Of a stretch of DNA of 24,650 bases, positions 10,518 through 19,035 are shown one piece after another. The notes beneath the pieces were generated by a model. It saw nothing but the letters and a program-made list of their open reading frames with translations, was not told the origin of the DNA and made no database searches. The stretch's first letter is position 1; the number at the start of each line of letters is the position of its first letter. The DNA lies in assembly GCA_054661495.1 (NCBI GenBank), contig BAAFSQ010000145.1:1-24650 (forward strand), given 5' to 3'. A program made the translations under genes and the position numbers. Source of the DNA: Zygophlyctis sp. KS116. Taxonomy: Eukaryota; Chytridiomycota.

Positions 10518-11515
10518 ATGAGTTGCGACTATGAGACTGTAAGAAGAGATATCCATTCTGTAATGTATAATCCTGAATGGTCAGACCAGGGGTTTTTAGG
10601 ACCATTGTTTTTGAGACTTGCCTGGCATGCATCAGGTACATACTCTAAAAAGGATGGGAGTGGTGGTTCGAATGGAGCAACGTATGTCTAATAGTATTAA
10701 AAGTCTAGTATGAGATTTCATCCTGAGAAAAATGATCCAGATAATGCTGGACTTGTAATATCAAAAACTTAAAAATTTAGGAATGGGCAAGACATTATCT
10801 GGAACCAATCAAGAAATTACATCCATTAATTAGTTATGCAGATTTATGGACTCTTGCAGGTGTAGTAGCTGTTGAAACCATGGGTGGAAATAAAGTAAAT
10901 TGGAAGCCTGGAAGAGTAAAAGTCTAATCCTAAATTAATAGGTTGATAAAACTGATCCAGAACATGGATTATATAGAACTGACTCAAAGTTTGAACAAGA
11001 TATTATTATTCCAAAATTTACAGTTCCTGAACCAGGTCGTTTACCAATAGCTTCTGGAAATTATGGACATGTCCGAGCGGTTTTTACCAGAATGGGATTT
11101 ACTGATCAAGAAACAGTGTAATTTCTTTCAATAATATTCAGGGCTCTAATTGGTTCTCATTGTGTTGGAAAATGTCATTATGATAGATCAGGCTATGAAG
11201 TATTATTTGTTATTGAAATCTAAAAAAAAGGGTCAGTGGACTACAACACCAACGACATTTTGTAACTCGTATTTCAAGACTCTTTTAGGAGTGAATTGGA
11301 CTCTATCTACTTTAAATGGTATTCAACAGCATCGAGATCCAAATGATGAAGATGGTAAACTATTAATGTTGACAACTGATATTGCTCTATTAAAAGATAT
11401 TAAATATCGGACATTTGTAGAACTATATGCAAATGATAATGAGTTGTGGCTAAAAGATTTCTCTGAATCCTTTGCTAAATTGCTTGAATTGGGCATAAAT
11501 CGAAAAAAAGAATAA
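10518..11515 (+). CDS. Cytochrome c peroxidase-like class I heme peroxidase
   Basis: Six exons: 10518-10681, 10709-10754, 10781-10915, 10942-11117, 11142-11199 and 11231-11515. Introns are 24-31 bp; the protein is 287 residues, near the 294 of mature yeast CCP. The distal heme pocket is R33, W36, H37 in RLAWHASG. The proximal heme ligand is H180 in [10 protein letters not shown]196 in YEGQWTTTP matches the radical-forming tryptophan of yeast CCP, with the same 16-residue spacing from the proximal His. The C-terminus ([29 protein letters not shown]) fits the family. The enzyme reduces hydrogen peroxide, with cytochrome c or ascorbate as donor. No mitochondrial presequence precedes the catalytic domain, so the protein as read looks cytosolic, unlike the mitochondrial yeast enzyme; the electron donor is therefore uncertain. 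Confidence 0.92.
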
Positions 11516-11564
11516 CGATTGCTTGATTGAATGTCTTAATAGCTGATTTCCATTATCCAGTTTC

Positions 11565-12548
11565 ATGGCGCACCGCTCGGACAAGGGGGTCCCGTACTTG
11601 GGTTTGTTTCAAACTTTCAAATTTTCAATGACGGTCGAATGTTCTGTTGGCCTTTCTCTCCATCGCAGAAAGGAATTCAAGTTTAATCTCAAGGAAAAAC
11701 ATTTGATCAACTATTCGAAACTTTCTGGGAAAATTAAGAAATTGCTCTGGAATAATGTTGGAGCTGGAATGGTTTCTAAAGACTCTCTTGATATGGCTGA
11801 TATATACTATAATGAGGATCTCCTAACTGAAAATAACTTTCCTGATCTCAGTAGAGATGATTTAGCATTTGAAGTTTTCCCTAGGGATCCCCCAGATATT
11901 TTTGGTCTTATTTCTAATATGAATTCAAGATTGGATTCATTGGATTCTGAGATTGTTTCTTTAAAATCTGATAATGCTTCTTTAAAATCTGATAATGCCT
12001 CTTTAAAATCTGATAATGCTTCTCTAGAAACTCGAATCTCTTCATTAGCTTCTGATAATGCTTCTCTAGAAACTCGAGTCTCTTCCTTGAATTCACGAGT
12101 TGGTTTCTTGGAAAACTTTGTTGACCCCGTCGCAAAGCGTCGTTTGTTTGAAATGGTTCGCAATTTGGTTTGGGATTTCAAAAAGAAAAAGACTTCAAAT
12201 TACAAAACCGATCGCTGGAATGAATGTGTTGGGTCTTTGAATAGCAAAGACATTAAAAATCTTCACCTTGATTCACATTCAGATTTGGAACTTACGCTAT
12301 TTTCTGAACGAACTAAAGATGATTTTGCCAAAGCCCGACCATTTAATCAAGTAGATCATGAGGCAGGTGCGATTGTACATGATGCCAATCCTGTTTACAT
12401 TGCTTCCATGATAAAAAGGACAAATGACACACGATATCATGCTTTATTTCGTTGTGCATTTCGGGGGAAATCTCATCTAGATGAAATTTTCGATCCTCCC
12501 CAGGATGAATTATTAGAGGAGCCAAAAGCAAAGCGGCAGAAAAAATGA
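11565..12548 (+). CDS. Intronless coiled-coil protein of unknown family
   Basis: A single open frame of 327 codons with no intron, between intron-rich neighbours. I do not recognise the family. Parts: an N-terminal region (1-115) of mixed character; a coiled coil (about 118-185) built of heptads SLKSDNA and SLETRISS with leucine at every seventh position; and a charged C-terminal region (about 190-315). The basic tail EEPKAKRQKK resembles a nuclear localisation signal. There is no signal peptide or membrane segment. Codon choice at the 5' end (GCG, CGC, GGG, GTC, CCG) is more GC-rich than in neighbouring genes. Lack of introns and different base use could reflect retroposition, transfer from elsewhere, or a rapidly evolving multicopy family. 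Function cannot be assigned. Confidence 0.7.
   Translation: MAHRSDKGVPYLGLFQTFKFSMTVECSVGLSLHRRKEFKFNLKEKHLINYSKLSGKIKKLLWNNVGAGMVSKDSLDMADIYYNEDLLTENNFPDLSRDDLAFEVFPRDPPDIFGLISNMNSRLDSLDSEIVSLKSDNASLKSDNASLKSDNASLETRISSLASDNASLETRVSSLNSRVGFLENFVDPVAKRRLFEMVRNLVWDFKKKKTSNYKTDRWNECVGSLNSKDIKNLHLDSHSDLELTLFSERTKDDFAKARPFNQVDHEAGAIVHDANPVYIASMIKRTNDTRYHALFRCAFRGKSHLDEIFDPPQDELLEEPKAKRQKK
11958..12098 (+). repeat. 21-bp and 42-bp in-frame tandem repeats coding coiled-coil heptads
   Basis: Three near-perfect 21-bp units (11958-11978, 11979-11999, 12000-12020) each encode SLKSDNA. They are followed by a 42-bp unit (12021-12062) and a diverging partial copy (12063-12098) encoding SLETRxSSL-type heptads. 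All are multiples of 21 bp, so unit gain or loss would change coiled-coil length without changing the frame. Confidence 0.9.
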
Positions 12549-12625
12549 GGTACATTTTCATCAATCTAATGCAGTAGATTTGATTTGCAAAATATTACTT
12601 TTAAGTTTCTAAATAATATTTTTTC

Positions 12626-13902
12626 ATGGGAAATCGCCGCAAGAACACAAGTTCTAATCCTCCATCCATGAGCAAAGGGCCTTCCAATGAGTCTGAATCT
12701 CCACAGCAGGTAATAAATGAAGAAATATTTATTCTAGAAGTTTAAACCAAATCTGAATATTCCAGTCATTACTATTGACACTTTCCTCAGTCCATTGAGC
12801 TATTTTATATTTTTAAATATCTATACTGCACCTATATTTTGGTTTCTGGTTGCTCCACTATTATGCATACCGTTTCTTCCTTTATTGGGTATCGGCATAT
12901 CGTGGGTTATCGGTAGCTCGTGTATAATATTGTATCGGATGCGCTCTGGGAAATTCAATAAAGTTGATTGGAAGAATGAAATTGTTGTAATTACTGGGGG
13001 TGATGCATGTAGTACTTATTGATTAGGATCTCATGGTTTGGGCAAAGAATTGGCTTCACAAATCGCTTCTAGTTGTAAACCACGTAAAATCATTGTTTTG
13101 GATGTAATTCCGGAAATCCATGAAAGCTCTTTGATAGCATACTATGAATGTGATATATCTGATCGTAGAAAAATTAAGATTGTAGCTGAATCTATAGTAC
13201 ATGATGTACTTTTGTTTTTTGAATTTTAGTATGGTTATCCAACAATCTTGATCAATAATGCTGGGATAGTCAAAGGGAAATCTTTCTTGGATCTATCAGA
13301 GACAGAAATTGAACGTACAATTGCAATAAATCTATTGGGTCAGATTTGGACTTGTAAAGTATTTCTGCCACACATGGTGGAAAAGAATCGTGGGCATATA
13401 GTAATTTTAGTTTTTTACTTAATCTAGTTAAATATATCTTCTGTTATGGGGATAACAGGTGTAAAGAATATGACGGATTATTGCGCCTCTAAATTTGGAT
13501 CTGTGGGTTTCTCAGAGTCTTTGCGTCAAGATTTGTCCGAAACGTACTTTTAAAATTTTATTTAATTTGCAGAAATGTTCAAGTTTCAACTTTATATCCA
13601 GGACTGATTGATACTGGAATGTTTTTTGGGGTTGATCACCATTTTCCAAGAATAACTCCTCCTCTAAATCAAAAATATGTTTCAGAAAAGATTATATCCG
13701 TTTTAGAGTCAGGAAGGGGTCAAGATCTGAAATTGCCTTTTTACTCAAATTTCGCAGCATTTCTTAGAATTATCCCACGGGAATTCTCTGATTTTATAAG
13801 ACAGGTATACTTTTAGGTCACTTATTCAAGGTAACTGGCGCTAATAGTGACATGAAAAAGTTCAAATACAGTTTAAGCGGTTCAAAACCTGAAAAGATCT
13901 AA
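12626..13902 (+). CDS. Membrane-anchored short-chain dehydrogenase/reductase (SDR16C/retinol dehydrogenase-like)
   Basis: Seven exons: 12626-12709, 12738-12999, 13027-13196, 13230-13400, 13428-13543, 13573-13804 and 13831-13902. Introns are 26-33 bp; the protein is 368 residues. A polar N-terminus is followed by a hydrophobic double segment (about residues 45-95) for membrane insertion. The Rossmann motif TGGSHGLG begins at the exon 2/3 junction. NNAG follows, then the catalytic Ser in NISSV and YCASK as the YxxxK pair. The segment YPGLIDTGMF is the usual substrate-side loop. Gene layout and anchor resemble the SDR16C group (RDH10, HSD17B11/13, lipid or retinoid substrates), but the substrate is unknown. 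The last exon is chosen because the 26-bp intron gives a C-terminus (GANSDMKKF) like the family, rather than an immediate stop. The stop lies 9 bp from the convergent mEF-G1 stop. Confidence 0.87.
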
Positions 13903-13911
13903 AAACATTTT

Positions 13912-16212
13912 TTATTTTTGTTGTTGTTTCTTTTTGTAATCTTCGACTAATTGCTGCTGAACAAAAGGTAAAACTGGAGAATGGCGTTTGTAAACCATGG
14001 AAAACTCGCCTTTTCCTTGTGTGATTGATCGTAAATCGGTAGAAAATCCAAACATATCATTCAAAGGGACTTGGGAAGATATTTCAACATATTCATCGTT
14101 TACTTCCGAATCTCCTATCATTCCTTTTCTCTTATTGAGTAATGCAATGCATGGTCCTTGAAATTCTGTGGGAGCAGTTACGCTTACGTCCATAATTGGT
14201 TCAAGAATGATCGGATTGGCTTTTAAGCAGGCTACTGGTCATTTATCGTATTCATACCTTCACGAACACCATATATCGCAGCCATTTTAAATGCCATTTC
14301 ACTGGAATCAACTGCATGTGCTAATCCATCTTCCAACACCATTCGTACTTTCGTCATTGGGTGTCCAATAAGAGGTCCCTTTTGGCAAACTTCTTTGAAA
14401 CCCTGATAATTAAAGACTTATCAAGCAAACCTTTTCTATTCCTGGAACATATTCCGATGGTATATTCATACCGACAGTTTGGTTCAAGAACTCTACAGGT
14501 TCAGAATCTTCATCACTTTCTTCAATCGGTTCCAAGTATCCTGATATTCTAGCAAACTGACCCGATCCACCTGATTGTTTTTTATGAGTATAATTAATAT
14601 TCGCTTCGGATGTAATTGTTTCTCTAAAAGCAACTCGTGGTTTTCCTGTGACACAATCTACTTTATATTCTCTTCTCATTCTTTCTACGTAAATTTCCAA
14701 ATGCAATTCTCCCATCCCAGAAATAATTGTCTAATGTTATTATTTTCAAAAAAGTACCTCTTTACTTTCCTCATCTAAATGAACTTTGAATGTTGGGTCT
14801 TCCCTCTGAAATCTTTGTAATGCCTTTGAAAAGTTTGTTGTATCCTTGCTTTTGGGTGTTATAGAAAGAGAAATGACAGGATCTGGAACAAACATTGAAG
14901 TCATTGAATATGAATGTTTTCCATCAGTAAATGTATCACCAGAAGCACATTCAACTCCAAAAAGTGCACATATTTCTCCAGAATTAACTGATTCTACGTC
15001 TTCCATTTCATTTGAATGCATCCGCACAACTCTAGGTACTTTAACTTTTTTTCCTGTTCTTGTATTGACCAACCAATCGCCCTTTCTTAAAGTCCCTTGA
15101 TAAATGCGCATGTAAGTAAGCTGCCCGAATCGCCCTTCTTCTAATTTAAAAGCAAGAGCCACCATTGATTCTTCAGAAGAATTAGATAATGTAACCTTTT
15201 CCTCGTCTTTTTCAATATCTAATGCATGATTTTCAACTTGATGAGGAGCGGGAAGATATTTAACAACCCCATCTAGTAAAGGTTGTACTCCTTTGTTGTG
15301 ATACGCCGATCCCATAAAAACGGGAACAAAATTGTTTGCTATAGTTTGTTTTCTGATACATTGCTTTCTGATTAAACTAAATAAACTTACAGCCAACAAA
15401 TAATTATCAGGATCTTTTTCATCCAAAAAATACTCTGCCACGTCCTCATCTACATCAGCAACTGCAGCCACTAATTCCAATCTCTTCTGTTTAACCACCT
15501 CTAAATATGTCTTTGGAATTTCCGACACAATAACATTTTCACCTTTAGGCCCATCGTGATAGTAAGCTTTATTTTCCACTAAATCAATCACCCCTTTCAA
15601 TTCCCCTTCAATTCCTATTGGTATCTGAACGGCGGCAGCATTTAATTTCAGTTTTTGTCTTATTTGATCTAATACTTTCCAAGGCTTTGAACCAGTACGA
15701 TCTAATTTATTGATGAAACAAATTCGAGGGATCTGATAACGCTTCATCTGTCTATCAACAGTTATAGTTTGAGATTGAACACCTCCAACTGCACATAAAA
15801 CCAGTACTGCAGAATCCAAAACTCTCAGCGCTCGTTCTACTTCTATAGTGAAATCTACATGACCAGGGGTATCAATAATATTAATTGCAGTATCATTCCA
15901 TTTGGTATAAGTAGCTGCCGATTGAATTGTAATCCCCTTTTCTCTTTCCAATTCCATAGAGTCCATTTTGGCGCCAACATTATCTTTGCCCTTGACTTCA
16001 TGGATATCAGAAATACGACCAGTGTAATATAATATTCTTTCAGTCAGAGTTGTTTTCCCAGAATCAATATGAGCAGATATTCCAATATTTCTAGTTTTAA
16101 GTAAGCGATCAAGATCAGAATCGATCGCTTCAGAAACCGCAGCAGCTGCACTTGAATGCATTCTGTAAAGTTTACTAAATTGACGACATGATCGCAATAA
16201 CAATAGCGACAT
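13912..16212 (-). CDS. MEF1: Mitochondrial translation elongation factor G1
   Basis: Four exons: 14758-16212, 14431-14730, 14258-14402 and 13912-14231. Introns are 27, 28 and 26 bp; the protein is 739 residues (human GFM1 751). An N-terminal presequence rich in R, S and A ([12 protein letters not shown]...) suggests mitochondrial import. GTPase motifs: AHIDSGKT (47-54), DTPGH (114-118) and NKLD (168-171). [25 protein letters not shown] identifies the mEF-G1 rather than the mEF-G2 branch. The exon 2 region [20 protein letters not shown] and the C-terminal [18 protein letters not shown] and GEFSM complete domains IV and V. It drives translocation of mitochondrial ribosomes. Intron 3 ends in tandem acceptors (CAG then TAG, 3 bp apart); both keep the frame and would add or omit one residue. 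Its 5' end shares sequence with SCO1. Confidence 0.95.
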
Positions 16213-16288
16213 TTGCTTATTTGAGCTTTTTTTAAGCGCCTAACCTTTCGACTTGTTTTAAATTGCACTAGTGTGCACAAGACTGTAA
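16213..16288. promoter_or_regulatory. Shared divergent promoter region of mEF-G1 and COQ4
   Basis: Only 76 bp separate two head-to-head mitochondrial genes. The gap contains CGCCTA (16237-16242; TAGGCG on the mEF-G1 strand) and the palindromes CACTAGTG and GTGCAC. CGCCTA also occurs at 643-648 upstream of the secreted gene and at 24472-24477 upstream of UBA1. Functional status is unknown. Confidence 0.35.
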
Positions 16289-16968
16289 ATGAAGCTATGT
16301 ATTGCCATTAAATCTGGTCTAACAGCTCTGATAAATCCTAATAGAGCTGGTATCTACTCAATTTATTTAATATAATAGACGCTGTTGCGGCTCTTGGTGA
16401 AAGCACCGGAATCAGATCAGTTAAAATTATGAGAGATATGATGCTTACAAATGCTACAGGACGGCGTATTCTTAGAGAAAGACCTATTATAACAGAAATT
16501 AAGGAATCAGATCCTAAAACATTGGGAGGAGCAACTAATTTATTTTTAAAGGAAAACAGAATTGATATCACCGATCGGTCTCAAGTAAAATACATTGAGG
16601 ATCCAGAATTGGCATATGTAATGTTTAGATACAGGTAAATTTAATTATTTAATGTCAGACAAGTTCATGATTTATGGCATGTTTTATTTGGTCTAAATCA
16701 GATTACTATAGAGTCTGAATTAGCGTTAAAAGCAATTGAATGGACTCAAACTGGTCTTCCAATGAACCTCCTTAGTGTTTTACTTGGCCCTCTAAATCTA
16801 AATCCAATAAGTCGACATAATTTTTACTCAAAACTTCTTCCATGGGCTATTCAAGCAGGATCTAATGCAGAATTTTTAATGAATTGTTTGTATGAAGAAG
16901 AAATGTCTACTCCCTTGGAATCATTACGAAAAGATTTAGGTATTCAAACTTTTGATGATGTATTATGA
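16289..16968 (+). CDS. COQ4: Ubiquinone biosynthesis protein COQ4
   Basis: Three exons: 16289-16349, 16379-16634 and 16659-16968. Introns are 29 and 24 bp; the protein is 208 residues, shorter than yeast COQ4, mostly at the N-terminus. Family signatures: ALINPNRADAVAALGEST, TNATGRRILRERP, YVMFRYRQVHDLWHVLFG and GLPMNLLSVLLGPL. The HDLWH...E zinc-binding motif is present (intron 2 splits the codon just before it). COQ4 acts in ring modification and assembly of the coenzyme Q synthome on the mitochondrial inner membrane. There is little room for a presequence: the mature-like domain starts almost at the ATG, so the import signal is weak or lies in an exon not seen. The last 25 bp overlap the coding end of SCO1 on the opposite strand. 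Confidence 0.93.
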
Positions 16969-17748
16969 ATCTTTGAAATACTTTGAACCACTTGATCTAC
17001 TGAATCCGCTCTTCCAAAATGCGCCAAATATTGACCATTTGGACCCATCAAATAAAAGAAAATACTATGATCAACTAAATAATCTGCAGTATCATCATCA
17101 ACAGCTAGTGGTGGAGCACTAAAATACATTCTAAATTGCTTTGCTATCCTTTTAATTTGCTGATAAGTCCCTGTTAGACCTAAAAATTTTGGATGAAATT
17201 CTAAAAATATTAGATTTCCACAAAATACCTAGTAAATATTCCTTTATAGATTCAACAGAATCTCTTTTTGGATCGCAACTGACAAATATAGGAACAATTT
17301 CATCCTTTTTAAATTCATTTCTAGCTTCTAATAATTAAAAAAAAATTAATTTACCTAGAGCATCAACTATTTTACCCATTTTTTCTAATTCTTCCGGACA
17401 AACATCTGGACAAAAGGTATACCCAAAATACATTAGCATATACTTTCCTCTAAAATCTAAATCGGTGACTGGGTTTCCAAAATGATCAACAAGAGAAAAA
17501 GGACCGCCAACTAGAGGTTTACCATATGAAGAAACTTTAGCTTCTTCTTTTCTCTTTTCCATCTTGTATTTTTCAATTTCGAAATAACCAATCAGTAAAC
17601 TAACAGACACAGCAACAATTCCAAATGACTTCCAACCCATTTTCCCAAAATTACTAGAATCCCTGGTTGTAGACATGAATGCTCTCTGATTTCGATTGAA
17701 TGCATTAGTCCTGAACTTGAGACATGATCGCAGTAACAATTGAGACAT
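16944..17748 (-). CDS. SCO1: Copper chaperone SCO1 for cytochrome c oxidase
   Basis: Three exons: 17355-17748, 17229-17327 and 16944-17200. Introns are 27 and 28 bp; the protein is 249 residues. An N-terminal presequence (MSQLLLRSCLKF...) is followed by one membrane segment (about residues 41-56) and a thioredoxin-like copper domain facing the intermembrane space. Copper ligands are C113 and C117 in FCPDVCP and the conserved His (about 209) in YLVDHSIFF. VSCDPKRDS and PPLAVDDD are family features. SCO1 delivers copper to the CuA site of subunit 2 of complex IV, so a working cytochrome oxidase is implied. The stop (16944-16946) lies inside the last exon of COQ4. The first 38 bp resemble those of mEF-G1. 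Confidence 0.94.
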
Positions 17749-17803
17749 TTAGCAGCCTGGACGCAGCCCCCAGTTGAACCGTTCGGACGGATTATCTTTT
17801 CTA

Positions 17804-17848
17804 TTCATACTGCTCCTTATGTTCATACTGCTCCTTATGTTTATACTG
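17804..17848. repeat. 18-bp tandem repeat, 2.5 copies
   Basis: Two identical 18-bp units (17804-17821 and 17822-17839, ttcatactgctccttatg) are followed by a half copy with one mismatch (17840-17848). They sit in the 184-bp gap (17749-17932) between the divergent SCO1 gene and the small gene. The rest of this gap is relatively GC-rich and shows no other feature. Confidence 0.9.
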
Positions 17849-17932
17849 ATTGACGACTTGACTAATATTGGCTGGACTCCAAGCGCCACTTGCCAATGAG
17901 CCACATCGTGGATTGTTTGTTTAAGAAATATA

Positions 17933-18112
17933 ATGAATAGAGTTAAAAGAGCACAAACAATTTCCAGTGGAACTCCATCGACTAAAGAACAAACTGGCGC
18001 AATCCAAGATCAAGAACTTAAAAAGATTAACCATATTGACAATTTAAATGGTAAATTAGTTTATTAATATTTAGAAGAGACCCCAAGATCTGTTAAAAAA
18101 GGAGTTATTTAG
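17933..18112 (+). CDS. Small two-exon hydrophilic protein, unrecognised
   Basis: ATG at 17933. Exons 17933-18050 and 18075-18112 are joined across a 24-bp GT...AG intron of the same type as all others here. The product is 51 residues, polar, with KR, KK and E/D-rich stretches, no signal peptide and no membrane segment. The frame-preserving canonical intron is the main argument that it is real. No family was recognised. It lies between the SCO1 start and the cystinosin gene, and could instead be an upstream part of a transcript for the latter. The 112 bp after it (18113-18224) hold a short degenerate 11-bp repeat (aatgagatttt, about 18142-18171). Confidence 0.4.
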
Positions 18113-18224
18113 AATCTGAATAAATTCACAATGAGCTATATTGAGATTTTAATGAGATTTTAATGAGATTTAGAGACAAATCAGTTGTTAGCGTTTTGTC
18201 TTTTAGTATTGACAGATAACTGAT

Positions 18225-19035
18225 ATGAGCTTTTCCAATATTTTAGGTACTTGTTGAGACTTATTCAAGGTTGGACATACTTTATTTCTTGGTCGGTATC
18301 ATTCTATCCTCAAGTGTACTTGAATATCATTAGTAAATGTAATGGACTATCAGCGGATTTTGCTACTCTAAACTCTCTTGGTGTAACTCTATACGCAATA
18401 TATACAAATGGACTAATGATTCCATATGTAAGATCAGCATACTTCTCAAGTAATTTTCTATATAATAACTTACAGGATGGAAAAGTGAACCAAATGTAAC
18501 AATTCATGATTTGTTTTTTGCTAATCATGCATTCGTATTAGCAAATATTATTTATCTTCAGCAATGGTATTATGGGAAATCTAAAACTAATGCATTTACT
18601 CTACAGTTTTGTTATTATGCAATTTATGGTGCAATCATTCTGTTACTAAGTACAACAAGTTCAACTTGTATTTTAGACGTTTTTTACTATTTATCGGCAG
18701 TAAAGGCAGTTATTACAGTTATAAAATATGTGCCTCAAGTACTTTTAAATATGAAAAATAAAGGTACTAGTGGATGGTCAATGGAAAATGTAATTTTGGA
18801 TTTTATTGGTGGATTATCTAGTTTAATTCAGGCTATAGTAGATGCAATGAATGCAAATGATGTTTATTTGATCATTGGAAATCCTATAAAATTTATGTTG
18901 GGACTGATATCATTAATGTTTGATATAGTTTTTATCTTTCAATACTTTTATTATAAAGTATCACAAGACTCTCAAATCTTTGAAAGTTTACTAGAGAATT
19001 CTGATTTGGAGAATGAAAATATTTCTCAAGATTAG
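18225..19035 (+). CDS. CTNS: Cystinosin-family lysosomal/vacuolar transporter (PQ-loop)
   Basis: Three exons: 18225-18246, 18270-18449 and 18476-19035. Introns are 23 bp (the shortest seen) and 26 bp; the protein is 253 residues. It begins MSFSNILG and joins WTYFISWSVSFYPQV after the 23-bp intron, matching the first membrane helix of cystinosin. Two PQ loops are visible, FYPQVYLN and YVPQVLLN. SGWSMENVILDFIGGLSSLIQ and GNPIKFMLGLISLMFDIVFIFQYF match the C-terminal half, with seven membrane segments in all. The family exports cystine from lysosome or vacuole with protons. The long glycosylated luminal N-terminus of the animal protein is absent, as in short fungal-type members. The 23-bp intron is inferred from similarity; the alternative start without it lacks an ATG. 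The stop directly abuts that of HTATSF1. Confidence 0.87.

Noticed and set aside
11807-12181. Antisense frames opposite the coiled-coil gene
   Set aside because: They mirror the in-frame tandem repeats on the other strand and lack their own support.
18251-18499. Cystinosin start at the TTG upstream of RLIQGWTYF
   Set aside because: That start is not an ATG. A 23-bp intron from the ATG at 18225 gives a proper start and a better match to the first membrane helix.
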